Part shown: in pieces, positions 10,501 through 20,954 of the stretch
Numbering within the stretch: the stretch's first letter is position 1
Layout of the letters: every line of letters starts with the position of its first letter
Source of the DNA: Monoraphidium neglectum
Lineage: Eukaryota > Chlorophyta > Chlorophyceae > Sphaeropleales > Selenastraceae
Direction: 5' to 3'
DNA length: 23,337 nucleotides
Assembly (NCBI RefSeq): GCF_000611645.1
Contig: NW_014013032.1
Location: forward strand, 1-23,337
Position numbers and translations under genes: made by a program
The notes under the pieces: generated by a model
What the model saw: the letters and a program-made list of their open reading frames with translations, nothing else
The model's database searches: none
Told to the model about the DNA's origin: nothing

Positions 10501-10934
10501 CTCGCGCCCGCCGTCTTGGTGACCCCGGGCTTCACGACCCCCAGCTGCTGCAGCACCTTGGACACACCGATGTAGTAGAACAGCAGGAACCTGGGGTTTC
10601 CAGAGAATCACCGTCGTTAAGCCTCAACCTGGCTGCTGCGATTGGCAGGCGTCTACCTAGGGGTGGGCCCCTTGTTCACCCTGCAGCGATCACACCCCGC
10701 CGGCCCCACCCACAGCGAGCGGGACGGCACGTCCTGTCTTCAGGCGCACACGCACGGACATGCCGCTGCTCACCCTGCGCCTGCGTATCCAACACCGATG
10801 GTGTTGCGCTGCATGGCTGTTTGCAGCGACGTGGTGTTGTGGAATGTTGCCCCAGCCAGCGGCGCCAGTGTGTCAAACACCGCCAACTTGGCCGTCAATG
10901 GATTCAAAAGCAGCGCGGTATCTAGAGACTCCAT
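7544..10934 (-). CDS. Patatin-like phospholipase/acyl hydrolase with repeat tail (gene C), 10 exons, 495 aa
   Basis: This is a close paralogue of gene A and likely an acyl-ester hydrolase. Exons in coding order: 10934-10774, 10590-10496, 10333-10212, 9962-9824, 9504-9472, 9309-9253, 9085-8952, 8741-8567, 8375-8323, 8062-7544. They total 1488 bases with consistent phases. Motifs are GYAGAG (49-54, oxyanion hole), IGVSKVLQQLGV, GASAG with nucleophile Ser84, PLWSGPTITTSFRG and YDGAF with catalytic Asp203. In GASAG the intron falls right after the elbow. DVDIYPG, YNQNPY and PPTDDKIDEMVRMG match gene A. Intron 4 (9823-9505) begins with GC, and only that splice restores the frame and the alignment (SRQ-DVINAVYTGVY against SRDDLAQAIRTGVY). 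Exon 5 is only 33 bases. Residues 384-453 are three tandem repeats in a Pro/Lys/Ala-rich tail that gene A lacks. The end of exon 7 is the least certain junction. Confidence 0.86.
7673..7882 (-). repeat. Three coding tandem repeats in the tail of patatin gene C
   Basis: Residues 384-406, 407-433 and 434-453 each begin AAPK(A/V)VHESGQAH, followed by (M/T/A)QAxKPA. The second copy carries a four-residue insertion (NGSL) before its end. The nucleotide copies are nearly identical, which suggests recent unequal duplication within the last exon. The tail is probably disordered and basic. Confidence 0.9.
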
Positions 10935-12296
10935 TTCTTTCTATACTTTTTCAACGCAAACGCGTGCTGCGCGGTCGTCTTGGCGCTGAGAACGCGGCGT
11001 AGACGCAAGAGAGCGCGGCGGCGCGCCTCCCCCGTATGCGCAGACTTTTCAGCAACTTTCTGATCCTTTTACTAAACTTGAATGGCCGACAGGCTCGCGC
11101 TGCTGTTGCTAGGATGGCTGCCGACCAGAAAGAAGGTAGGGAAGACGGGCAGCGTGGCTTCGCACGATTGATGAGGGCATAGACATACAATGAAATCAAA
11201 ATTGTAAGATTCCAAACAACTTGCAATTCAACGCAATTGTTGGTAGGCGTCCACACAATCGTGCACTTGGCGATGAAGGAAGCCACGCGGCGGGTAGGAC
11301 GCGCCAGGTGCCTGATTACACGCTTGAAAGCGCTGTCGACCGTCTATTGCAGCTTCAGCATGCTATATTGGGTGCGAATATTGCGCCTACGCACGTCTCC
11401 ATGACCACCTGGCGTCCAGACAGCACACACCCATGGCGTTGTGTACTTGTGTGGTCACCAAACCCAAGGAGCTGTGGTAGCAGCCCCTGTACCTGCAACT
11501 TCTTATCAGGAGGTATAGCAGCTTATGGCTTTCAGTAGCTGCCACGGCATAGCGGTGATGACGCCTTTGCTGCTTGCCGCAGTACGCACACATTACTAGG
11601 GCTGCCTGTAGCAATATCATTGGCCAAATTTGTGAACAGCAAACTGCAGCAGGAACTAGTGATCTCGTGGTCGCTAACTATCCCGGCCATATCAAGCCTT
11701 TTTTTGGCGCAGCTAGACAGATGTCTGTGCAAGGACCAGCAGGCGACAGTCTTGGAATGATACTTGTGCATACGTCTGTATGTATTTGTCTGCAAAACCC
11801 AAGCATCAAGGCAACGTTTGAGGTACACCGGGCAGCCTGCAGCTGATCGTGGTGGTTGCATCCAAACACCACTCTGCCTTGGCTTGGTGGCTTGAATATG
11901 CCTGCTTCACTGCGTCCCACGGGCTCTGTGATAATCAGAGCGAGCGCAGAACAGTTTGATTGTTCAACTGCAGTGGGTTGATCCGAAAAAGCCGGATGAA
12001 TGTGTTGGGGTGTTGTGCAATGCGCCGCAGCACCCAATGACGCAAGCTTGCTCCATGTGTCACGCTCGCCTGGCGGGCGCAATCTTGGCCTTGGACGGGG
12101 AAGGGGGCCACATGAGACCGCGCAAACACAGACACCTGCTGGAATACAGCTGATTTTCGTATGCGCGACTTTCAGCGCGACACTTGTGTTCAAGTGCGAC
12201 TCGGTTGGCGTTTCGACAATCCAACGGACGAGATCAACGCCGTTTTTTTCTATTTTGCACGGAGCAAAGCGAATCTAAACGACCAGCGGCAGCATT
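10935..12296. other. Divergent intergenic region between patatin gene C and gene D; no gene seen
   Basis: Gene C starts leftward at 10934 and gene D rightward at 12297, so both promoters should lie here. The centre (about 11150-11850) is clearly more AT-rich than either gene. The open frames present (for example 11678-12193 on the minus strand) have no recognisable domain or splice partners. I see no TATA box I would defend and no mobile element ends. Confidence 0.55.
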
Positions 12297-15200
12297 ATGC
12301 AGGCCACGGCACCTTTGGCGGGAACGCCGAGTGCGCCCAAGTCTCCCGACGCGCCCGTTTCGCGAAAGCCGCCAGTGCTCGCTGCCGCCGATCCCGGCGG
12401 CATTGCGACCGGCAATGAACGCGGCCCCTCCAGTCAAGAGCGGCCCTTCACGATGGCTCCCGCCGAAACCGCAAAGCTTGTCGGCGCCGAGGGCCCCACC
12501 CTCACCCCAGGTGCGTGCCACTCGCCGCGGGCTGAGCCGCTGCTCATAATTACTCGTTACTGCAACGCCAGCGCCTCATCATGCTGCTGCTGTACACTCC
12601 CAAAATTGGTGTCTGCGCTTGTCAGACCGTGCGCGTCCAACAGATTGGTCCAAAGAGGCTGGGTTGGCGGGACAGCAGGTGCCCGCTGAGGCGGCCACAC
12701 CGGAGCCTGAGGAGGGGGCGCAGCTAGAGCGAGCTGCGCGGCAGTTTGCAAGGACGGTCGATAAGGGCGCACCCGTCGACCGAATGGTGGGTCGAGGGGT
12801 GGAGGCCAAGCGAGGTCGCACAGCATTCAGCTTGTTGCATGCGCTGAATTGCAAGGCAGTGGCCAGGTGCACGGCGCGCAGATTGACATCACTGCTGCCC
12901 AGCGCGCACACCAGCCGTGACGACGCCTCTTCGACCGCCTGCAGGCTTTACTACCTACCAGCCGGCAAACCGCTTGTGTCATTCTCACATGCCTCCCAGC
13001 ATCTCACTGCGGCGTTTCCTCCCAATATGTGAGCCCTCATCCCACGCAACCACCCATCAACCTCACTCCCGCACCTGCCTCATGCTGCGCCACAGGTGTC
13101 ATTCCTCACGACCCTGGTGACCTACCCCTTTGTCTACCTCCTGCTCGCGCGCGCCGCGCGTGGCGAGGGCGCGCTGGGCGGTTTCATGCTCGACGGGCGG
13201 CGGCGGCTGGAGGACTTTCCAGAGGGACGCGCCATCGTTGACCTCGAACGGTGCCTCGGCCTGGTTGGGGGTGCAATGGGTTGCTGTGATACTGGCTGCG
13301 TTGATGTTGAGGGTCGGGCCGGCTTCTGAAGACTCTTGGGTTTGCCCTGTCCTAATGCGGGTCGTGGTGGGGTGAAGTCTTGGCAGGGTGAGGTTGTGGA
13401 TTCCAGCTCGAGCAGCGCTTAAGCATGTGAGATCTCCCTACCAACGTACGCCGACCCAGACCTGGAGCGTCAACCCACCCACCCCGCACCAACAGAGCGC
13501 GGGCATGCGCGCCCACCCACGCGACGCGTGCGTGCCGCCAGGTGGTGCCGCACCAACGCGTACCTCAGTGTGACAGAGGAGCTGGTGCACAAGTACGCGC
13601 GCACCGCGGCCGCGATCGTTGACGTCTACGTCGCCAACAGCACGTGAGGGGGGCTGGGTGCTGGCACATGGGGGCGCACATGCATCTTCATGTGTTGATG
13701 TCGGCACGTTCACCCTCGTGAAGCAGGCCCAATAAGGCTTACCAGGGGATCCCTCCCAGCCACCCCGGCATCGAATGTCGGAAGTGTCAGGTGGACGTGC
13801 GACGTCGCTGGTGCCAGTAGTGCCATGACAAGCATGGTTGGGCGCCACTCGTAGTCAGACAACCAACCCGCACTTTTTTTTCTCGAGCCCGCTCTGCAAT
13901 TTCTACACCGCCCAAAACCGCAGGCTGAGGGCGCTGCTCCTCAACGGCTGGCTGCTCTCTCTCGCGGGCGTCCAGCCGCCGCTCACCCTGGAGGCGATCA
14001 CGGCCGACCTCATGCCCCGGGCCGTGGACCTTCTCAGGCAGAGGGACCCTGGGCGAGCCCTGGCTGAGCTGCAGGCAAGCGGTCAATATTCGCGCCGCCC
14101 CGCACCCCGGCCTCGTTGCTCCTCACGCTCCTCGCATCTCCTGCCTCGCCCGGCCCCGCCGGCGCGTGCGGGCTGATCACCTGCACCACTCATTGAACAC
14201 TCGCCAGCACAGATGTCATCAGTTTGTCAATGGGATGCCACTCTGTACTCCTTCTCTCCATGTCAGCGCCGCGCCCGTCCTCCCTGGTGCAGGATGAGGC
14301 TTACCCCAATATTTCCTTCCTCAAGCGCCAGCTGGAGCGCCGCTACTGCCTGGCCCGCGGCCCCACGCTGCTGGAGAGGGCGGAGGTGTTCCTCACCATC
14401 TTCAGGTGACGTGCGGCGCCAGCGATGACTCATCGTCGTCAGCCGTTGACGGCTGCTGGCACGGTGGCGTCAGTCAAGTCTGCGTGCAGCTGCGGCGACG
14501 TTTGCTTCAATGGCAAGAATCCCACACTTCGTCTGATCAACAGGCTTTCAACATTCTGCACAACGCACTGGGTGCCATGGTCCACACCGCCACCGTGACC
14601 GGCCCCTCCTCTTGCCTCGCCCCTTGCCCGGCCTGCCATCAGACGTGCCGCCCGCCTGGCCTTCGCCCTGCTGCGCCTGTGGGCGCGCGCCCTGCACTAC
14701 GTCTCAAGCCTTCTGTCCATCGTGTCGGGCGCGCTGAGCTTTACGGTGGTGCCCGCCATTGTGCTTAGCGTGCTCAGCGCGGCTGCACAGGTTTGCATGT
14801 TGCGGAATGGCGCCTGCGAGGGGTCGAGGAGGCGCTGCAGATGCAGCTCGTGCCCGGCTGGCCGCGCGGCGCGGGTAAAGGGGAGCTCAAAGGCCTGCAG
14901 CCTTTCAGCTGGCACTAGCGTCAGCTCGACCCTGGGCATCCCTGCAGCTGCCGGCACAGCGCTGTGATTGCTAGCAATCCATGACAACCTTGGATTCCCG
15001 ACGTCTCGCTGGTGCTGCCACCTTGTGCTGCCCCACAATTACGGGTTCTTGTGTGTGGCCATGGCCCCGATACGTAAGCGATGCGAACGAATTTGGTCAC
15101 AGCTCCTCCCTGACTCAATCCCCCAGATTGTTGCCCTGAGTCTGACATCGTTCGCAGAGTTTGTGGAGCCTGTCATCATGCAGGCCCTTGCCTGGGGGGA

Positions 15201-17848
15201 GGCAGGCACCAGCCAGGTGAGGGATTGCAATAATCTTGCAGTACTGGCGTTCCCTACCAGCGTGCTTTACTTGCCGTTTGACTATTGCTAACTCCATTAG
15301 CAATGAAAGACTTACAGTCACCCTTGTTGTTCCCGGCAAAACGTTGCGTGGAGGTGGGCGCTGTGGCTGACGTCGGCGGCACCGTGGGGCCGCGCCGCCT
15401 GCCGCCGCGCACCGTGGAGGGCCTGTCGCCGCTGCTGGAGGGGCAGATAGAGGCGTGCACCCCCATCCTCAACCGCCCTGGTAGGTGGGTGGGTGGGTGG
15501 CTGGGTGTGGGTGGGGGTGGGGTGGACGTCGGGGGCTCTGGTGTGCTGATGAGGCACGATCATGGCGGCACAGGGGGGGACCGTCGGGTCTTGCGTTGCC
15601 CAGTTGCCGGGCCTCGTCCTGCCAAGGGGCAGGCGTTACTCTACCTGCTCGCACGGCTGCCTCTCGAATTTGCCAGATACGTATCAAACGACTCAATCTC
15701 CTGTTGCATGCCAACCGGAGACCGATTGCTCCCCGATGTACCCTTGGATGCCCTGTCACCCGCCCTTCCTGCCTTACCCGCTTTCCCCAGAGATCCCGAG
15801 GTTGTCAGATCAACCCCTGCTGGTCAAGGCGTACGACCTCGGACTGGTCGACGCCGCCGGCGACGTGGACCGCCGAGCGGTGCGCAGCAATGGTTGCTGC
15901 TGTGGCCGTTGTTCTGCGCAGAGCAAGCAAGCAGATCTCGGCTGGCAGCCTCTTAGCTGGACCGGATGCCCGTTTAGGTTGCATACATGCGTGCGCATGT
16001 CACCTTACACACAATTTTTGGCTGCAGCGCGCGCGTGCCCCTCATACATTGTGTGAGCAGGTGTGGCGGCTGCTGGAACGCGGGGGTCGCGGCGTGTTCA
16101 AACCTGACGGCTTCTTCGGCTACGCCTCCAGCAGCCACCGCCGGGTGGGTGTGCACGGCGCAGCCGCCGGGGCTGGGCTTCGGGCACTGGTGGCTGTACG
16201 CAGCACTGATTCCCCAGCGCGTCTCACGTTTGGTCCGGTGTGGTAAGCCTCGCAATGTCCATCCAGCATGCGATGCCGTTGATCGCGTGTCACGAGGGCC
16301 CCTGGCTTCACAATGACGATTCACCCATCCCGCCTGCTGCGTGTCCCCATCACCCCTGCGCTTCCACGTTGTTCTCCAATCCGCCCTCGGCGCGCGTGCT
16401 CCCCCTGCCCCCAAAGGCGGCGGTCGTGCTGCTGGCGCGCGCCCTGGCGTGGCAGCGCGTCAACGCGGTGGTTAGGGGGGGCGAGGCGCTGCGGTTCGTG
16501 GTCATCACGGGCACGCCCAAGGGCGGCAAGGCGACCCTCTTCGCAAGGCTCACAAAGGTGCGGCCGCGGTTTCCTTCGGACGGTGCATTTACTCGCTGCC
16601 CAAGCCGTGGCATTGGGGCTCAGAGAGGTGTTTACACAGCAGCACCCGCCAGGTTACACCCCTTTTTTTGGCAATGAAAGGCCGGATGCTTTCATGCGTG
16701 ATGGTGAGATGCCAGGCACCAGCCCGGGCTCTGATGCACATGCTTTGGCTGCCGTGTATGCTGTGAGTGCGAGCGGCGGCTTGCCAGCAGGCTGCGATGT
16801 TTGAAGCCTCCCGCCGACTCAATAATGCCGAGTCATTGAGGACGTGGCAGGCCAACCGCCCGCTGCCTGCCTGCGCAGGGGCCGGCGTCCGAGTCCAAGG
16901 CGGGCACGGCGGCCGCGGGCGACGGCGGCGCCAAGAGGGGCCCCGCGGCCGTCGACGTCCGGCCGCTGGCGGACCCTGGGCTGAGGGGCGCCCAGGCGGT
17001 GGTGTTCCCCGGCCTGCGCTCTAAGGATGAGTCGACGGCCGCACTCGCACAGGGCCTCGCCACGGCCCTCGCCGGTGAGGGTGACTGCAGACGACACGCA
17101 CACCGGCCCTCGCCTGTCTCCACCTGGCCACTCAGACACTCGTGCATGCGCAGTTTTCCCCCGCAACGCACGCGCCCTGCTGGCCTGCTGCAGATGGGTG
17201 CCCAATTGTTGCCACTGTACCGGCAGTTGGATACGCCCAGCTCCGCCACAGCATGTCCCGGTCGCCTCCTGATGTTCTAAGTATTCAAACGTCCTCCTGC
17301 CCATCCACCTTCCAACCAAGGATCCCAACCTCCCCACCCACCCCGAAACGCCAGGCATGTGCTGCTGCATGGTGTTCGTGGCCCACCCCGAGGCGGACCC
17401 CTCCGACCCGTCCTCCCTCGCACCCCTCGCCCACGCCCTCGCCGCGCGCCGCGGCGCGCTGCTCTGCGTCAATGGCCCCCGCCGCGCCGCCGCGCCCTTC
17501 GGCGCCGGCGCGGGGGCGGCGATGGTCGCCAGGTGGCGCGCGGCGGTGGACGGGCTGGCGGCGAGGGAGGGGCTGGATGCGGGGCTGTGCAGCGTCGTGC
17601 TGACAGAAGTGCTGGGGAGGGGCGCCGGCGGCGGCGGCGCTGCCGCAGAGGGACAAGGGGCCGCCGCAGGCGCAACTGGGCGCGGCGTGCGGGGTCGCGG
17701 CTCGGGCCGGGGCCGGGCGCAGGAGGGGGTGACGGCGGCGGAGGTGGAGGAAGAGGAGGAGGGAGAGGAGCCTGAGGGCGTGCACGCATTTGGGGACGTG
17801 GAGGAATGGGTGAAGCGAGAGGCGGCGGCTTTCCACCGGATGGTGTGA
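12297..17848 (+). CDS. Unassigned 15-exon protein with hydrophobic segments and degenerate GTPase-like P-loop region (gene D), about 768 aa
   Basis: I do not recognise this family. Exons: 12297-12510, 12626-12786 (or from 12644), 13096-13263, 13407-13426, 13569-13643, 13924-14074, 14293-14405, 14643-14790, 15127-15216, 15318-15480, 15791-15879, 16061-16144, 16417-16557, 16879-17074, 17355-17848. Every phase matches across the 2307 coding bases. Intron 6 (14075-14292) begins with GC; the other introns are GT-AG. The N-terminus (1-120) is Pro/Ala-rich and unstructured. Residues 126-142 (VSFLTTLVTYPFVYLLL) and about 320-350 (LSIVSGALSFTVVPAIVLSV) are hydrophobic and could cross or touch a membrane. 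The C-terminal part looks like a worn GTPase core. It has ALRFVVITGTPKGGKAT (P-loop with Ala531 where Ser/Thr is expected), AVVFPGL (580-585, place of DxxG), MVFV, and LLCVNGP (place of NKxD). A Gly/Arg-rich and then Glu-rich tail ends the protein. It may be a dynamin-like or septin-like relative or an algal orphan family. Confidence 0.75.
13407..13426 (+). other. 20-base microexon of gene D
   Basis: The sequence between TTCCAG and GTGAGA encodes LEQRLS plus two bases of an Ile codon. Its phases (0 in, 2 out) are exactly those needed to join the exons ending at 13263 and starting at 13569. Skipping it would break the frame. Exon lengths this short are easily missed by gene finders. Confidence 0.6.
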
Positions 17849-18458
17849 TTTGGTGTGGACTGATGTGATCTGGAGGTGAGGCTGGGTGCGGCGAGCTGGG
17901 CCGCCGCATGTTGTCCTGGTTGCTTGGGTGACTGCGTCCAGAGGCGCCCAGGGCTGCATTTGCATTCTATTCATCTGCACTTCTTGCTTCTCAGGCACAC
18001 TGTGTCGTGTTGTCCTTGAAATCACTACAGTACGTTGCTTGTTTGCAATGCAGTGGAATGCGTGCTGCTTGTTCACGTGGACTGAATCTGCTGCAACATT
18101 TGGTGGATTTGCCGGGTCGCACAGCGAGTCAGAGGCGTACCTGGCTCCCCCAAACTATGGCTTGCAGATTCGGTCGCACAAAGGCGCTTGTTTCACCACA
18201 ACACCAACAGGGTGTTTTTGTCCCAGGCCGCTGCCAACCGTGCTTGTGCGACGCGAGTCCCAACCCGTGCTTGCTTTGGGCAGCTGCCATTGCAACCCCG
18301 CGCAATTCCTGGCAGAGCTGACGCCTGCAGCTGAATACCCCACCCAGCCAGCCCCAGCCCTGATGCAGTCCAGCCTGGACAGATCCACCCTTTGCATGCA
18401 GCGCACCCTGCTCGCTGCGTAAAGAGGAACAAACGCGTTATCGGGCCAATTGGCAGCG
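17849..18458. other. Convergent 3' region between gene D and the LHCA gene; no gene seen
   Basis: It holds the 3' UTR of gene D, for which I found no TGTAA on the + strand, and the region beyond the LHCA polyadenylation signal. The open frames here lack recognisable protein features. Confidence 0.55.
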
Positions 18459-18463
18459 TTACA
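18459..18463 (-). promoter_or_regulatory. Candidate TGTAA polyadenylation signal of the LHCA gene
   Basis: TTACA on the + strand reads TGTAA on the minus strand, about 165 bases after the LHCA stop at 18629. That is a typical short 3' UTR for a highly expressed algal gene. Confidence 0.55.
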
Positions 18464-18628
18464 GGGCTGTGCCTGGCAAAAAATTCGCTCACACACACGA
18501 GACCAGACGTGACGAGCCCTACGCAGCCGCCTCGGATGTCCGAGGCGCGCCGCGCGGTGCCCGCCCCGGCCGGCAATCAATCACACAAACACAAACACAC
18601 GCTCCCGCTCCCGCGCCCGCGCGCGCTC

Positions 18629-20954
18629 TCAGAGCAGGCGCAGGTGCTCGTTGGTGAGCACGGTGGTGGTGTAGGGGTTGGCGATGTGCGTCGCGAGGTT
18701 GGCCAGCGGGGTGGTGCCCGTGGTCTGGGCCTGCGCGGCGAAGCCGGCAAACGCCACCATGGCGAGGCGGCCGTTCTTGATCTCCTTCAGCTTCAGCTCC
18801 GCAACATCGCCCTTGGCGTAGCCCAGGGGGTCGAAGATGCCGCCGGGGTAGCCGACCTCGCCCGCGGGGAGGCTGCAGGGTTCGAGGGTTTTGGGGGCCG
18901 TGTTTGAGGGAGGGGGGTGCGCACGTCTCAAGAGTGGATTCTGGGGGCCCGGAGGTGCACCGGGCGGCGCGCTCGGCCGCACATGGTGCCCTCAGGTGAT
19001 GCTGCACTGCGCAGGCTACGTCCTCTGCGATGCTGCACTGCCCAATGCCTTTCCACACCCATTGGGTGCACACCCACACACACACCCACACCCACACCCA
19101 CACCCACACCCACACCCACACCCACACATGCGCGTGCACATGCGCGCGCACCGCCTGCCGCGGTGCCCCCGCACCTGTACTGGGTGAAGATGGGGTCCTG
19201 GCCCACGCTGCCCGGGTTGCGGATGTCCTGCAGGCGACGCAGCTCGGCCCACGCGAACAGCAGCACCTGCACGCCGAAGAGCGCGTTGATGGGCGCGTAG
19301 TACTCGAACTTGGCGTGGTCGAACCTGCCGGGGGGAGGTTTCGAATAGCGCGGGTTGCAGCGGTGCGGTGAGTGTCTATGAGGAGGAATGTGGTGCAGGG
19401 GCGATTCGCTGGATTGGGTCAGCTGCAGCCACGGCTGTCGCTGCACGCTGCGGGCCCGCTTGCTGGCACCATCCCGGCGTCTCTTTTACTGCCATCCATG
19501 TTCTCGATCACCCCCTCCGCAGATCGCATCGCAGTAGGTCCAGTCAAGTCGAGATGACTCAATCACACTCCCCTTTCAGGAGCTTTCCTTATCTCATTTC
19601 CTCCCTCTGCCTCACACACACATTCACACAGACTCGTGTACACACAGCCTCGTTCATGAAGGCACTCGGTTATGGACTCACTCCCGCGCGGGCTCACCAG
19701 GGGATCTGGGCCGCGGGGCCGCCGGCGCCGATCAGGTGGAACAGGTCGGGCACCAGGATGCCCGCCACACCCAGCATGGCGAAGCGCGCGTGCACCAGCT
19801 CAGCCTGCTGGTACCACTTCAGCTTGGAGGCGTCCTTGCCCTGGGGGGACACAGTCATCATATCAGGGGGCAGCGGGGGATACAGAGTGTGAGGCCCGGG
19901 GCGGGGGTGCCCTGCCGCTAATTTGCAACCAGACACCATTCCCGATGCGGGCGCAGCGCCGTTTGCGGACGAGTCGACTGTGCCGACGCGCAGCACTCCC
20001 TCGCCACGCAGGCCGCGGCAATGACCTCCGTGCCGGCCACGCCGCCCAAGGAAAGCGCCCCGTCCTCTGGACCCCACCTAACCCGGCACATGCCAACAAT
20101 CCGCATCACCGACTGCTGTCGGCCCAACTCCAGCCTGTGGGACCGGTCACGTCCTTACAGGCGCCCTGCACGCAACAACCACATGCCCCGACCGCCGCTA
20201 GCAATACAGCCGCCACTCACCAGGCCCAGGGGGTCGAAGCCGAAGTCACCAACCAGGGTGCCGTCCAGGTGCTCAGGCAGCTTGTTCCCGGGGAACCAGC
20301 TGGCACGGTTGGCGGCGGCCGCCTGCGAGGGACAGTAGTGCGCGGACGCATCAACCCATGACGTCATCACGGAGTGCGCGTGCACTGGTCGACTCTCCGC
20401 CCTGGGGGTTCTGCCAGACGCGAACCGTGAATAGCTGCACTGATGCAGCCAATGCATGACCTTGGAGGCAGCAGCGACTGCACTCGGGTGGGTCAACCGC
20501 CAGCCACCCTTGCATGGGCAGCTGCCCATCCAGTGCCCGGCAGCGCCAGAACGTCACAGCCCAGACTGCACTGCTTGCGGCGCACCTGCTTGGCCTGCCA
20601 GCTCTCCACCCACTGGCGCGCCTCCTCAGCATTGGCCTGTGCATCGAGGGCAAGAATCGCAGACGAGGCGGCGTGAGCGCGGCGTGCGAGGGTGGCGGTG
20701 CGGCGCACGCGTCTGCACAGCCCGGCAGCCGCGGGCCCCGAATGGCGTCCGGATGCCAACTTAAATTTGCAGGCTTCGACCCCCACACCACCAGATCCAG
20801 ATGCGCAAACCCCGGCAGCGCCCCGGTACTGCAGGAAGACGATCAGAAGTCTGAGCGGGTGCCTGCCTCTGACCTGCACGCGGACGGTGGTCTTGCGGCC
20901 GGAGGTGCGGCCGGCAGCGACCTTGTTCGCCGCGGAGAAGCGCGTGAGCTGCAT
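18629..20954 (-). CDS. LHCA: Chloroplast chlorophyll a/b-binding protein, photosystem I antenna (LHCA) type, 6 exons, 256 aa
   Basis: LHC proteins bind chlorophyll and carotenoid in thylakoids and feed excitation to a photosystem. Exons in coding order: 20954-20874, 20636-20586, 20322-20221, 19840-19698, 19324-19175, 18872-18629. All are GT-AG with phases 0,0,0,2,2 (771 bases). Residues 1-28 ([20 protein letters not shown], then a VRVQA end) look like an algal chloroplast transit peptide. [17 protein letters not shown] and the first helix with [15 protein letters not shown] (Glu92, His95, Arg97) follow. The middle helix is [19 protein letters not shown], then [11 protein letters not shown] and [15 protein letters not shown]. 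The third helix is [12 protein letters not shown] with Glu206, Asn209 and Arg211, and [17 protein letters not shown] lies near the end. NPGSVxQDPIF and YPGGIFDP favour a PSI LHCA of the LHCA4/7/8 kind over LHCB. The exact paralogue needs a tree. The length is normal and the gene looks intact. Confidence 0.9.
19069..19128. repeat. CACACC hexanucleotide microsatellite in an LHCA intron
   Basis: From 19081 there are seven perfect CACACC units and an eighth imperfect one, preceded by a CA-rich lead. The tract lies in the last LHCA intron (19174-18873), where the transcribed strand reads as GGTGTG repeats. Confidence 0.9.

Noticed and set aside
11678..12193. 171-codon open frame on the minus strand between gene C and gene D
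   Set aside because: Its composition is unlike the real exons of this window and it has no homology I recognise. It overlaps the expected promoter of gene D.
12626..12643. Choice of acceptor for exon 2 of gene D
   Set aside because: Acceptors before 12626 and before 12644 both keep phase 1 and give Asp. The earlier one is preferred for its pyrimidine tract, but it is not proven; the protein would be 762 aa with the later one.
14543..14600. Possible additional exon of gene D starting GCTTTCAAC
   Set aside because: The phase is possible, but the encoded residues are unlike the neighbours, and direct splicing from 14405 to 14643 gives a clean frame.
16589..17472. Long minus-strand frames opposite the gene D 3' exons
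   Set aside because: They are shadow frames caused by high GC. The + strand exons have splice consensus and coherent protein features.
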